A DNA stretch of 28,471 nt from a virus. The notes beneath the pieces are model-generated. The model was not told where the DNA came from. It did no database searches and saw only the letters and a list, made by a program, of their open reading frames with translations. The stretch is taken from the IMG/VR virus record IMGVR_UViG_3300047994_000119, positions 1-28,471 of that record; one strand, 5' to 3'. Positions 15,368-23,650 of this stretch are shown piece after piece. Both the position numbers and the translations under genes were made by a program. How positions within the stretch are numbered: the first letter of the stretch is position 1; the number at the start of each line of letters is the position of its first letter.

Positions 15368-17581
15368 TTAAGCCTGTACAGAAATCTGAACTGGTTCTGT
15401 AATGTCATATTTAATATCTCCATTATTAAGAGTAAATATGACGTGCCCTCCATTAGATAACTTGCCAAACAAAATCTCTTTAGATAATGGTTTCTTAATT
15501 TTAGTTTCAAAGAGTCTCTCGAATGGTCTTGCACCCATTTTAGGATCGTATCCTTCTTTGGCTAGCAACTCTCTAACTTCAGAAGTAACAGTCAATGTAA
15601 TATTTTTAGATGCAAGCATTTCTTCAGTCTTCTCGACTTCTGCGTTAACAATCAATGCCATTTCTGTCATTGTAAGTTTAGTAAATTTAACTATAGAATC
15701 TAAACGATTACGAAATTCAGGACTTAAGAAATTCTTAATTTCTTTATCTACTGCACCAGAATTATCTTGATCACCAAACCCGATTTTTAATGTCTCGGCA
15801 TCTCGGGCACCGAGGTTAGCTGACATAATAATAATTACATTAGAGAAATCAACAGTCTTACCCTTAGCGGAAGTTAATCGTCCATCATCCATAACTTGCA
15901 ATAAAACTGTTAATACATCGGGATGAGCTTTTTCAATTTCATCGAGCAATAAAACGCAATTTGGATTTGAGTCAATTTTTTGTATAAGTTGCCCTTCGCC
16001 CATTTTACCTTCGCCGTGACCGACATATCCCGGAGGAGCACCAATTAACTTAGCGACGGTATGTTTTTCCATATATTCTGATAAGTCGAAACGAATAAGC
16101 TCTACACCAAGTGCCTGAGCAAGTTGCTTCGCAGTATATGTCTTACCAGTTCCTGTGGGGCCTGTAAACAAAAAGCTACCGATAGGCTTAGAGGGAGTCC
16201 GAAGACCAGCTTTAGACATATAGATAGCTTCGACTAATTTATCAATTGCATCATCTTGACCATAAACTTTGTTCTTAACTCTCGTTGCAAGATTCAATAG
16301 TTGATCATTTGCTTTTATATCCATCATTTGCGAAGGAATACGTGCAATCTTTGAAGCCTGATCAAGAACAATTTGTTTGGTAACAATTGCTTCTTCCATC
16401 AATTTAGATACTGCTGCTGCCGAATCCATTATATCGATAGCTTTATCTGGAAAGAATTTTTGCTTCATATAACGATCTGCCAGATCAACACACAGATCCA
16501 AAGAACCTTCCTCAAAAGTAACACCGTGAAATTTTTCGTATTGATATGCAATACCATTTAGTATTAATTTTGTTTCTGCAGCAGATGGCTGATTAATATC
16601 GTATTTTTGGAAACGACGCAGCAGGGCTTTATCCTTTTCAAAATGTTCATGAAATTCATCATATGTTGTAGCACCGACACACATAAGTTGTCCCTTAGCC
16701 AACATTGGTTTAAGTAGATTGCCAGCATCCATTTGACTACCGGTAGTAGATCCTGCACCAAGTATCATATGAATTTCATCAATGAACATAATAACATTTC
16801 CGAGTTTCTTGACTTGATCGAGTACGCCCTTCAATCTTTCTTCAAAGTCTCCACGGAATTTAGTACCTGCAAGTAATGCACCTAAATCCAAACTATATAT
16901 TACTTTTTCTTGCAATGCCTTAGGCACTTCTTTTTTAGTAATTTTTAGTGCAAGACCTTCGGCTAACGCAGATTTTCCTACGCCTGGTTCACCGACATAA
17001 ACTATGTTGTTCTTCTTACGACGTGCAAGAATTTCAATAGTGTCTTTTATTTCTTTCTCTCGGCCAACTACCGGATCTATGAATCCATCTATAGCTTCCT
17101 TATTTAAATTTTTTGCATATAAGTCTAATGGAGTTTCATCAGCCTGACCTTGTTTATCTTCAGACTTACGGAATTGAGCAATCAGTTTCTCACGAGTCAC
17201 ACCATGTTTTGATAGAAAATAATAAGCATGACTAGTTTCTTCGCTTAATATACTAACAAGCACGGCTTCATTTGTAAGTTCATTTCTACCACTAAATACA
17301 AGCTGAGTTAATGCACGCTGAAATGTACGATTTAGTACCTGTGTACGCTTTGCCGGAACATCCTTTAGCGCCACAGGTTTCTTCATTGCAGGATCACCAA
17401 GAAATGCAATAGTATCTGCTTTAATTTTTGCTGGTTGAGATCCAATTCCGAGCAATAATTCGTTAATATCTTTTTCATGTAATAAAGATAGCAGAATATG
17501 TTCTAAAGTCACATATTCATGATTATTATCATTAGCAATCGAAACTGCTCGTTCTACCATCTTTTCGGCTTTTTTACTCAT
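15368..17581 (-). CDS. clpA: ClpA-type AAA+ unfoldase
   Basis: A 737-residue Clp ATPase with the ClpA layout. It has an N-terminal Clp repeat domain (residues 1-140), a first AAA+ module with Walker A GEPGVGKS near 196 and Walker B VIMFIDEIH, and a second with Walker A GPTGTGKT near 472 and Walker B CVLLLDEIEKAHPDV. The C-terminal small domain includes GARPFERL. No long middle coiled coil is present, so it is ClpA- rather than ClpB-type. IGF near residue 600 sits where ClpA carries its ClpP-docking IGL loop, so the enzyme could deliver substrates to host ClpP; no clpP is seen here. AAGGA lies 5 nt before the start, and the gene follows the DnaJ-like gene by 8 nt. It probably remodels or degrades host or phage proteins. 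Confidence 0.9.
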   Translation of the reverse strand: MSKKAEKMVERAVSIANDNNHEYVTLEHILLSLLHEKDINELLLGIGSQPAKIKADTIAFLGDPAMKKPVALKDVPAKRTQVLNRTFQRALTQLVFSGRNELTNEAVLVSILSEETSHAYYFLSKHGVTREKLIAQFRKSEDKQGQADETPLDLYAKNLNKEAIDGFIDPVVGREKEIKDTIEILARRKKNNIVYVGEPGVGKSALAEGLALKITKKEVPKALQEKVIYSLDLGALLAGTKFRGDFEERLKGVLDQVKKLGNVIMFIDEIHMILGAGSTTGSQMDAGNLLKPMLAKGQLMCVGATTYDEFHEHFEKDKALLRRFQKYDINQPSAAETKLILNGIAYQYEKFHGVTFEEGSLDLCVDLADRYMKQKFFPDKAIDIMDSAAAVSKLMEEAIVTKQIVLDQASKIARIPSQMMDIKANDQLLNLATRVKNKVYGQDDAIDKLVEAIYMSKAGLRTPSKPIGSFLFTGPTGTGKTYTAKQLAQALGVELIRFDLSEYMEKHTVAKLIGAPPGYVGHGEGKMGEGQLIQKIDSNPNCVLLLDEIEKAHPDVLTVLLQVMDDGRLTSAKGKTVDFSNVIIIMSANLGARDAETLKIGFGDQDNSGAVDKEIKNFLSPEFRNRLDSIVKFTKLTMTEMALIVNAEVEKTEEMLASKNITLTVTSEVRELLAKEGYDPKMGARPFERLFETKIKKPLSKEILFGKLSNGGHVIFTLNNGDIKYDITEPVQISVQA

Positions 17582-17589
17582 TAGTTTCC

Positions 17590-18402
17590 TTAGATATCAA
17601 TAGTTTCTCTACGTGACATAGCCTTCAGGGCTTTTATTTCTTCTTCAGATAAGTTTTTCGGAATAGTAATAGATATTCTTATAAGCAAATCACCTGTTTT
17701 ATTTAGTTCGGGATTTTTCATTCCTTTGCCTGATAATTTTACAATCTGCCCATTTTGTATACCGGCAGGTATACTAAACTGTAACTTACTTCCGTCGAGG
17801 TGCTCAATAATTGCTGTTAAACCAATCATTGCTTCAATTGCATTTATTTCAATATCGACCAACAAATCATCATTAGCTCTTTTAAACTTATAATGCGGCT
17901 GTATGTCAATTCTAAACATTTTGCCGCCGGCATATAGTCGTGTCGCTGGTCGAACACCTTGCGGAATAACAAGATGTGTATCTTTATCAACTTTTACTGT
18001 TTTACCTGTGTAAGCATCAGTAAGATTGATATTTACTGTAAATGTCTGAGGAGAAGACGAAGATTGTGTACCGAACCCGTGTTCGTTAAATTTAAATCCG
18101 GCGCGGCCACCAAATATATTATTAAATATTTCATGAAACGCTGAAGGATCTATATTTTGCGTAAATCCTCCATTTCCTTGTTGGAAATCATGTCCATAAT
18201 TGTCATAGGAAGTACGTTTTTGAGGATCAGAAAGCATTTCATATGCTTCTTTAGCTTCTTTAAATTTTTCTTCTGAACTCGGGTCATCCGGATTTCGGTC
18301 AGGATGAAATTTCATCGCAAGTTTGCGATAAGCTTTCTTAATATCGTCATCGGATGCATTTTTAGGCACGCCAAGGACGTCGTAATAGTCCCTTTTGCTC
18401 AT
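17590..18402 (-). CDS. dnaJ: Class B DnaJ/CbpA-like co-chaperone
   Basis: A 270-residue J-domain protein. The J domain is residues 1-70 with the HPD motif at 33-35 ([10 protein letters not shown]) that stimulates Hsp70. A Gly/Phe-rich segment follows (about 75-115). The C-terminal substrate-binding beta domains (from [15 protein letters not shown]) match DnaJ/CbpA. The CxxCxGxG zinc-finger repeats of classical DnaJ are absent, so this is the CbpA-like class B form. No dnaK is present, so it would act with host DnaK. It lies between IF-1 and the ClpA-like gene on the same strand. Its Shine-Dalgarno is weak (AAAGAAA). Confidence 0.92.
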   Translation of the reverse strand: MSKRDYYDVLGVPKNASDDDIKKAYRKLAMKFHPDRNPDDPSSEEKFKEAKEAYEMLSDPQKRTSYDNYGHDFQQGNGGFTQNIDPSAFHEIFNNIFGGRAGFKFNEHGFGTQSSSSPQTFTVNINLTDAYTGKTVKVDKDTHLVIPQGVRPATRLYAGGKMFRIDIQPHYKFKRANDDLLVDIEINAIEAMIGLTAIIEHLDGSKLQFSIPAGIQNGQIVKLSGKGMKNPELNKTGDLLIRISITIPKNLSEEEIKALKAMSRRETIDI

Positions 18403-18476
18403 ATTATTTCTTTAAGTTAACCACTCAAACACATTTGATGGCAATTCACTAATTAAGAATACTTAAATCTAACTCA

Positions 18477-18698
18477 TTAGAAACGATATGTAATTCTTCC
18501 TTGAGATAGGTCATAGACTGACATCTCAATCTCAACTTCATCGTCGAGGAGAATTTGAATATTATTCTTTCTAATTTTTCCACTAATAACTGCATTTAAG
18601 ACATGCCCATTTTCAAGTTTTACTTTAAATCGAGCTCCGGGACTTGCATCTGTTACACGTCCTCTCGTAATAATCATGTCGTTACTGTCTTTAGCCAA
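18477..18698 (-). CDS. infA: Translation initiation factor IF-1 homologue
   Basis: The S1-like OB-fold protein IF-1. [20 protein letters not shown] and [12 protein letters not shown] match the strongly conserved E. coli IF-1 segments [20 protein letters not shown] and YDLSKGRIVFR. The start is taken as TTG at 18698, one nucleotide after the upstream stop and preceded by AGGA. It gives 73 residues beginning MAKDSND, close to E. coli IF-1 (72 residues, MAKEDN); an earlier TTG at 18719 would add 7. IF-1 binds the 30S A site during initiation. A phage copy may bias initiation toward phage mRNAs or replace host factor. It lies between a virion-type gene and the dnaJ-clpA pair. Confidence 0.92.
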   Translation of the reverse strand: MAKDSNDMIITRGRVTDASPGARFKVKLENGHVLNAVISGKIRKNNIQILLDDEVEIEMSVYDLSQGRITYRF

Positions 18699-18699
18699 G

Positions 18700-19455
18700 T
18701 TATTTAGTCCTATATTCAAGTCTTGTGTTACTGAGCAATACTACTTTATCATCCCTATTGATGCAAAGGTATTTTCCTAAAGGAATAACATCACAGTTAC
18801 CAAGCATGCCCCTAAGCACGTTGACTTCATATGACTTATGTCCTACTCCAAAGGCAGACTCGCTCAAAAAGTTTCTACCTATAACTACATCATAATCGCC
18901 TACGTCAAACACCTCAGCAACTATAATTTTACCACTACTTGTAAGTGTAATAGTATTTCCATCTAATGTCAAGCCGGTAATCATGGATTCTGCAAAGAAT
19001 CTATTAATATTTTCTTTCATTGATTCCACTTTAAATTTATCCTTAGTTACATATTTTTCCGGCTCAATAATAATATAATTAAACAATTCCGGATCATTAA
19101 ATTTAAATACGTGTCCTTGTGACAGATATGTTCTTACTGACCATTCTTGTTTACCCGATACATTCTCGACATCTTTTAATAAAGCTTGAAACTTATTTGG
19201 AAAAGAATCATCTCTCGACATTTCGACGAAAACGAGATAGCGCCCTTCTTCGTCTGTATTGGGACTTACTTCAACATCCAGGGTGTCGATAAACCCTCTT
19301 TGGATGAATGTATTTAGGTCTTCTGCCGGTTCCTGATCATTTAGGTAAAAAGCCACTACTATAACTTCTTTTACATCACCGGCTTTTGGTTCAAACTCAT
19401 CAATAGAAACATCGGGCAAGATAGTACCTGCTAGATCGCCATTCTTTAGACTCAT
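18700..19455 (-). CDS. Probable T4-like phage virion-associated protein (251 aa)
   Basis: A 251-residue acidic protein. The N-terminus ([20 protein letters not shown], then [20 protein letters not shown]) recalls, from memory, a conserved structural protein of T4-like cyanophages; this was not checked. It ends with a beta-rich segment ([17 protein letters not shown]). It overlaps the preceding gene by 4 nt and IF-1 begins one nucleotide after its stop. No enzyme motif is seen. Confidence 0.65.
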   Translation of the reverse strand: MSLKNGDLAGTILPDVSIDEFEPKAGDVKEVIVVAFYLNDQEPAEDLNTFIQRGFIDTLDVEVSPNTDEEGRYLVFVEMSRDDSFPNKFQALLKDVENVSGKQEWSVRTYLSQGHVFKFNDPELFNYIIIEPEKYVTKDKFKVESMKENINRFFAESMITGLTLDGNTITLTSSGKIIVAEVFDVGDYDVVIGRNFLSESAFGVGHKSYEVNVLRGMLGNCDVIPLGKYLCINRDDKVVLLSNTRLEYRTK

Positions 19456-20030
19456 ACTTGTTCCTCTGGCTCAGGTGGCTGTTGTTCGTCTCCTCCCTGA
19501 CCTTCCATACTTGTATTAACATCTTGCTGATCTTCTTGTGGCTGCTGCTCTTCGTCGAAAGCATCTGCAAGATCTGCGTTGGTTTGTTGTATATCTTGTT
19601 GAATGACATCATCGATTTGTTCTAATCCACGATTTATATATTTTAAAGGTAGCTCGATTGTGACTAACCAAATCTCATGTTCAGCCATCTTTGCTCTCTT
19701 AGACTCGGGATCTCTCCAATCCTGTGGACCTGTGACTTTTACTGGCTTCTTAAATATACCTTTTCTAAAGTTTACTTTAGCTCCTAATTTTGTTAGTCGT
19801 AGTCCGCCATTTGGATCAGGCATCATAGAGTAAGGATACATCCAAACTGTTTTATACCAATAACGTTTAATTTCTGGACCTTCTACAAGTTCACCAAGTA
19901 TCCAATTTTTGTAAGCAAATACTTCAGCATTGTCTAAAGTTCTTTCAAACTCGAGAAGGGTGTCCAGAATGGTGTCTCCCTTTGATATTGCTACTAAAGT
20001 TTTTTTTATGGATTCTAAATCAGTAGACAT
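19452..20030 (-). CDS. Conserved phage protein, acidic Gln-rich tail (192 aa)
   Basis: Starts at the ATG at 20030, which has AAGGA 6 nt upstream; an upstream ATG at 20051 falls inside the HNH gene without a ribosome site. The first ~135 residues form an aromatic-rich domain (AYKNWILGELVEGPEIKRYW; YKTVWMYPYSMMPDPNGG). The last ~55 are a low-complexity Gln/Glu/Asp tail. It overlaps the 251-residue gene by 4 nt. Function unknown; pairing with a probable virion protein suggests a structural or assembly role. Confidence 0.7.
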   Translation of the reverse strand: MSTDLESIKKTLVAISKGDTILDTLLEFERTLDNAEVFAYKNWILGELVEGPEIKRYWYKTVWMYPYSMMPDPNGGLRLTKLGAKVNFRKGIFKKPVKVTGPQDWRDPESKRAKMAEHEIWLVTIELPLKYINRGLEQIDDVIQQDIQQTNADLADAFDEEQQPQEDQQDVNTSMEGQGGDEQQPPEPEEQV

Positions 20031-20544
20031 ATTTTTCCTTACAATTCTCAAAATGATATTTTACCATCGATCCACCAGCACCAATTTTCGAACAATAAGG
20101 ACATTCAACTGGGATTATTTTTCTTCCCTTATGAGGATTTGCCTTTCCCTTGTTTGCTAATCCTATTTTTATCTTTGTTGATTCTTTACAAGGTCTTTTT
20201 CCAGCTTCGGAAATTAGCAACTTTGTTTCATCAGAGAATATTTGTTGTTTCATCGCTTCGGAAAATTTTCTCCTTAGCCAACCGAACATCTTATTATTTC
20301 TAACAACATTTCCACCAGAGACCGTCATCATCTTTACTGCCAATACAAGATATCTATTTTCCGGATACATCTTCACTAATAACTGATGTGCAACATAATG
20401 TTCTTCAGGAGTCAATCTAACAATATTTTCTTTATTATTTCCACCCATACATTTTGGAATAATATGATGTCTTTCATATCCTTCGTCGATATTTCGAGTT
20501 TTAGCTCGTTCTATCAACCGATTATAATGCATCTTGTAATTCAT
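20020..20544 (-). CDS. Free-standing HNH homing endonuclease
   Basis: A 174-residue endonuclease from the ATG at 20544 (GAGGG upstream; the frame extends further without support). The HNH core is RHHIIPKCMGGNNKENIVRL followed by EEHYVAH. Next come NUMOD3-like DNA-binding helices (SDETKLLISEAGK, ESTKIKIGLANKGK) and a C-terminal zinc knuckle CPYCSKIG...HFENC. Such enzymes cut alleles lacking the gene and spread by repair. A late-promoter-like box lies 17 nt upstream, and its last codons contain the ribosome site and start of the next gene, as if it had inserted between that gene and its promoter. Confidence 0.88.
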   Translation of the reverse strand: MNYKMHYNRLIERAKTRNIDEGYERHHIIPKCMGGNNKENIVRLTPEEHYVAHQLLVKMYPENRYLVLAVKMMTVSGGNVVRNNKMFGWLRRKFSEAMKQQIFSDETKLLISEAGKRPCKESTKIKIGLANKGKANPHKGRKIIPVECPYCSKIGAGGSMVKYHFENCKEKYVY

Positions 20545-20561
20545 TTTTGCCCTCTTTTGAT

Positions 20562-20569
20562 TATTTATC
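20562..20569 (-). promoter_or_regulatory. T4-type late promoter motif (GATAAATA)
   Basis: GATAAATA on the minus strand, 17 nt before the HNH start. It would transcribe the endonuclease and the following virion-type genes, and may originally have belonged to the latter. Confidence 0.55.
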
Positions 20570-20646
20570 TGTATCTGGTTACTTTTTGAAAGATTTGAAA
20601 ATAACCATAGGTATAACACTCTATATTAACTATATCAGATAAGTAA

Positions 20647-20674
20647 ATGGTATGCACAATACACGCGATACCAT
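20647..20674. promoter_or_regulatory. Inverted repeat in the phoH leader
   Basis: ATGGTAT and ATACCAT are perfect 7-bp arms around a 14-nt loop in the phoH leader, about 80 nt before the TTG start. It could be an operator or an RNA hairpin. No convincing -35/-10 pair was found nearby. Confidence 0.35.
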
Positions 20675-20753
20675 TATCGTCGTCTCTCAGGATGGGCAGT
20701 CCTTGTCCGATCCCCCTTCACACCAAAATAAATCTATCAACAGGAGTACAACC

Positions 20754-22553
20754 TTGAGCAAAAATCGTAAAATGACAGCGAAATCGCCGTCGCAATCTCG
20801 TCACACCCGTACATACGATGAACAATCAACTAATGTCGTTAAATTAGGTAATCGTAATTATAAAAAAGTCGAGATGATTCCACGTAATACAGCACAGGAA
20901 GAATACGTAGAAGCTTTGCTTGAAAAAAGAATGGTCTTCGCTGTGGGTCCTGCCGGAACAGGTAAAGCACAACCACTTCATTCTAAAATAAAGATACCAA
21001 ATGGATGGACTACAATGAATGATATTAAAGTAGGAGATAAGGTATCTACTCCAAACGGAGGGACTGCTAATGTTATCGGAATTTATCCGCAGGGTAAAAA
21101 AGAAATTTACACAATTACCTTCACTGACGGAAGAACTGCAGAGTGTTGTAAAGAACATCTATGGGAAGTATTTTATCCAGATAATTGGGGAGATAATTCG
21201 AAAATATTAAGTCTTGACGATATTATAAAGTTACAGAATAAATTTAGGAAAAAATTACAAGTTAGATTAATTAATCATGAAAATATAGATGATATTAATT
21301 TACCAATAGATCCATATTTACTCGGATGTCTACTCGGTGATGGCAATATTTCAATAAAAGGTAGAATTAGCTTTAGTTCATCAGATGTTACTATTGTGGA
21401 AAAATTAAACAAAATAATACCAGATGGCGAATTTATTCATAAATCCAATTATGATTATGTATTTAAATCCGGTGGAAAAGGATCTGGAAACAAACTAAAC
21501 AAATTTGGATCGAGATTACGAGATGAATTAAGTAATTTAAATTTATTTGGAACAAAATCTAATAACAAATTTATTCCAGAAATATATCTTAATTCATCTA
21601 AGGAACAGAAAATAAAGATGTTACAGGGATTATTAGATACAGATGGATATGCTGATAAGAAAAATAACGGATTATACTTTACGTCAGTAAGTAAAATTAT
21701 GGCTGAACAAGTACAATACCTGGTACGATCTATCGGCGGTACTGCTAAGATAACATCAAAGACACCATCATTTACATATAAAGGTATAAAGAAATATGGA
21801 CAAGTAGCCTATGATGTGAAAATTGACTATAATTGTAAAACTGATCTTGTAAGCCTAGATAGAAAGAAACAATGTCTAAAAAATAATGGACAATACATCA
21901 AAAACAATCGTATAGGAATTTCGAAGATTGAATATACATCTATTGCTGAGGCACAATGTATTATGATTGATTCTCCAGATCATCTATACATTACCGATAA
22001 TTTTGTCGTAACTCATAATACACTCTTAGCAGTTCTTCGAGCCATTAAGGCACTAAGAGAACAAGAGATTTCAAAGATTATTCTAACTCGCCCAGCAGTT
22101 AGTGTAGACGAAAAGCATGGATTTTTGCCAGGTGACCTAAATGCAAAAATGGAACCATGGACAAGACCAATCTTTGACGTATTTGAAGAATATTATGGCT
22201 TGCAGGAAACAAAGAGAATGCTAGATGAAGGTACAATCGAGATCGCCCCGCTTGGATTTATGCGTGGTAGAACATTCAAGTATTCATACATCATTGCTGA
22301 CGAAATGCAAAATGCTACACCAGATCAGACAAAAATGTTATTGACACGTATTGGTGACGGTAGCAGCATGGTCATCACAGGTGACCTAAAACAACACGAT
22401 CGTGGGTTTGATAAAAATGGTCTCAAGGATTTTCTTGAGAGACTTGCTAAAAATAATACTTGTTCTATGGCAGTCTGCACATTTAGACGTGAACATATTG
22501 AACGTGATCCGTTAGTAGCCGAAGTTCTTAAGATATACGGAGAAGACGAATAA
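20754..22553 (+). CDS. phoH: PhoH-like ATPase interrupted by an intein
   Basis: PhoH-family P-loop ATPase, common in marine and T4-like phages; its cellular role is uncertain (RNA-related or phosphate-stress ATPase). The start is taken as TTG at 20754 with CAGGAG 7 nt upstream; an upstream ATG at 20652 lacks a ribosome site. The extein gives GPAGTGK before and TLLAVLRAIKAL after the intein, rebuilding Walker A GPAGTGKT on splicing. Walker B YIIADEMQN and the conserved GDLKQHDR follow. Removing the 351-residue intein leaves about 248 residues, the usual phage PhoH size. It is the only clear plus-strand gene, ending at a terminator shared with the convergent membrane-protein gene. Without splicing the P-loop is broken and the ATPase should be inactive. 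Confidence 0.92.
   Translation: MSKNRKMTAKSPSQSRHTRTYDEQSTNVVKLGNRNYKKVEMIPRNTAQEEYVEALLEKRMVFAVGPAGTGKAQPLHSKIKIPNGWTTMNDIKVGDKVSTPNGGTANVIGIYPQGKKEIYTITFTDGRTAECCKEHLWEVFYPDNWGDNSKILSLDDIIKLQNKFRKKLQVRLINHENIDDINLPIDPYLLGCLLGDGNISIKGRISFSSSDVTIVEKLNKIIPDGEFIHKSNYDYVFKSGGKGSGNKLNKFGSRLRDELSNLNLFGTKSNNKFIPEIYLNSSKEQKIKMLQGLLDTDGYADKKNNGLYFTSVSKIMAEQVQYLVRSIGGTAKITSKTPSFTYKGIKKYGQVAYDVKIDYNCKTDLVSLDRKKQCLKNNGQYIKNNRIGISKIEYTSIAEAQCIMIDSPDHLYITDNFVVTHNTLLAVLRAIKALREQEISKIILTRPAVSVDEKHGFLPGDLNAKMEPWTRPIFDVFEEYYGLQETKRMLDEGTIEIAPLGFMRGRTFKYSYIIADEMQNATPDQTKMLLTRIGDGSSMVITGDLKQHDRGFDKNGLKDFLERLAKNNTCSMAVCTFRREHIERDPLVAEVLKIYGEDE
20967..22019 (+). other. Class 3 intein with LAGLIDADG endonuclease in PhoH
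   Basis: A 351-residue in-frame intein between GTGK and TLLA. Residue 1 is Ala instead of Cys or Ser. The class 3 signature is visible: Trp66 after the block B His (EHLW), Cys331 in block F (QCIMIDSPDHLY), and Thr as the +1 residue after VVTHN. Two LAGLIDADG helices, YLLGCLLGDG (117-126) and MLQGLLDTDG (218-227), show a complete homing endonuclease. Class 3 inteins splice through the block F Cys rather than residue 1. Confidence 0.9.
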
Positions 22554-22557
22554 AACA

Positions 22558-22580
22558 AAGCCGCTTTAAGCGGCTTTTTA
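22558..22580. terminator. Bidirectional terminator between phoH and membrane gene
   Basis: AAGCCGC-TTTAA-GCGGCTT with T5 on the plus strand just after the phoH stop. The minus strand reads the same stem followed by TTTGTTTT after the convergent gene, so it can serve both. Confidence 0.9.
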
Positions 22581-22581
22581 C

Positions 22582-22917
22582 TTATTGTGCTGGTTGCTTT
22601 TTAGTAGGACCTAATTCATCTAATTGACGCTGATATCTATCACGTAGAGCCTGATTAATGGGTGATAGTTGCTGATTCTTGCTTTGTGCTTTTGTAATAT
22701 CGATCTCAAATAGCTTATCTTCTAGCATTTGTCTACGAAGAGTATTTGCTGTATCTTGTATTGCTTTAAAAGTGGCTGATTTGTCTTTTTCGACATCAGC
22801 TGCATGTGCATATCTAGCATCAACAGCAAATAATGCCCCGACCAATGCGATGATTGTGCTTGATGATCCCAACATGATTTTCCATGGATTATCTTTAACT
22901 GATTGCATTATTTCCAT
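22582..22917 (-). CDS. Small membrane protein with coiled-coil (spanin- or holin-like)
   Basis: A 111-residue protein. The ATG at 22917 is chosen because GGAG lies 7 nt upstream and a perfect late box TATAAATA ends 20 nt upstream; the frame extends 38 residues further without such signals. A single membrane segment (MLGSSSTIIALVGALFAVDA) follows a short cytoplasmic N-terminus. The rest is a charged helical region (DVEKDKSATFKAIQDTANTL, later RYQRQLDEL) likely in the periplasm. The topology is like an inner-membrane spanin. A lysis or membrane-adaptor role is inferred from topology and late promoter only. Confidence 0.6.
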   Translation of the reverse strand: MEIMQSVKDNPWKIMLGSSSTIIALVGALFAVDARYAHAADVEKDKSATFKAIQDTANTLRRQMLEDKLFEIDITKAQSKNQQLSPINQALRDRYQRQLDELGPTKKQPAQ

Positions 22918-22937
22918 AATATGACTCCGCAATATGA

Positions 22938-22945
22938 TATTTATA
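22938..22945 (-). promoter_or_regulatory. T4-type late promoter (TATAAATA)
   Basis: Exact T4 late consensus TATAAATA on the minus strand, 20 nt before the ATG of the small membrane protein. Confidence 0.7.
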
Positions 22946-22984
22946 CAATTGTGGTCTTTGTGATAAATGCGTATATTATTGTAG

Positions 22985-23549
22985 TGAATGTATCTGACGG
23001 GAGAGTCACTATGAGGGTATCCGTCAAACAACCAAAAAAATTATTTGGATTTAACGGAAACTTTTGTCGACGGTGTCGCCACACAAACTGAAACATAGCC
23101 TTAGATACCGTTTGGGTTGATTATATCAAAGTATACCCAGTTTACTTAAAAACTTTAGGGTGCTATGGAGCCGGCATTTCTGCCCACTGTATTGTCGTTT
23201 CATCTTCAGTCATCCACGACACAGTTCTCCGGCCGATACCTCAATCACCATTCCGGAGACAAACTTTATTTTATTTACTTGAATGCACGCCTTCTCTAGA
23301 TCCTAGAGTATACGATTCCAGTATTATGTATACTGGATGCATTTGCACCGGTAACAGCCTACCGGATAGTCGCACTTTGCTTATCGCGACTTTGATTATC
23401 GAGCCCCATTCCGGACTATTCACCAGTGCAATTATTATATCGGCACACCACCCTTAACATCTGTTTGAAATGATAAGTCAATTTTGACTTATCACGGCTC
23501 TGCGTGATTGATAGAGCCTAAAATACGATTAATCTATCTTACCGTATTT
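22985..23549 (-). ncRNA. Candidate large structured RNA (hairpin-dense gene desert)
   Basis: About 700 nt between the HAD gene and the membrane-protein gene hold no convincing gene but many perfect stems. These include AAATACG/CGTATTT (23521-27/23543-49), GGCTCT/AGAGCC (23496-501/23513-18), TGATAAGTCAA with its complement (23471-94), AGTCGC/GCGACT (23368-73/23386-91), CCGGTA/TACCGG (23348-53/23360-65), CCAGTAT/ATACTGG (23318-24/23330-36), CTCTAG/CTAGAG (23294-99/23303-08), TCTCCGG/CCGGAGA (23226-32/23253-59), and TGTCGT/ACGACA (23193-98/23216-21). AATGCA/TGCATT (23282-87/23338-43) encloses two of these, and GGGTG/CACCC (23158-62/23449-53) encloses about 290 nt. Nested stems around a closing helix indicate a folded RNA. 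The strand is assumed to follow neighbouring genes. Family is not established. Confidence 0.55.
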
Positions 23550-23650
23550 CTTATCTAATTTTTCTAATAATTTTTCTATATACCTTTCATTTTTTTGTTA
23601 TTTTATGAGTACATTTATAGACGTATGAAAATGCCATATGTCATATGATT

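Noticed and set aside
22903-23091. A 62-codon plus-strand frame at the edge of the RNA locus
   Set aside because: It overlaps the promoter and start of the membrane-protein gene on the other strand and lacks a ribosome site and recognisable sequence.
23150-23460. Group I intron (AATAGTCC and GACTATCC elements)
   Set aside because: There is no interrupted exon on either side: the HAD gene ends before it and the membrane gene starts after it, and P7 pairing could not be assembled.
23471-23494. The 24-nt palindrome TGATAAGTCAA/TTGACTTATCA as a terminator or promoter
   Set aside because: There is no T-run on either side, and the TTGACT inside it has no acceptable -10 box at 16-18 nt; it is treated as part of the structured RNA.
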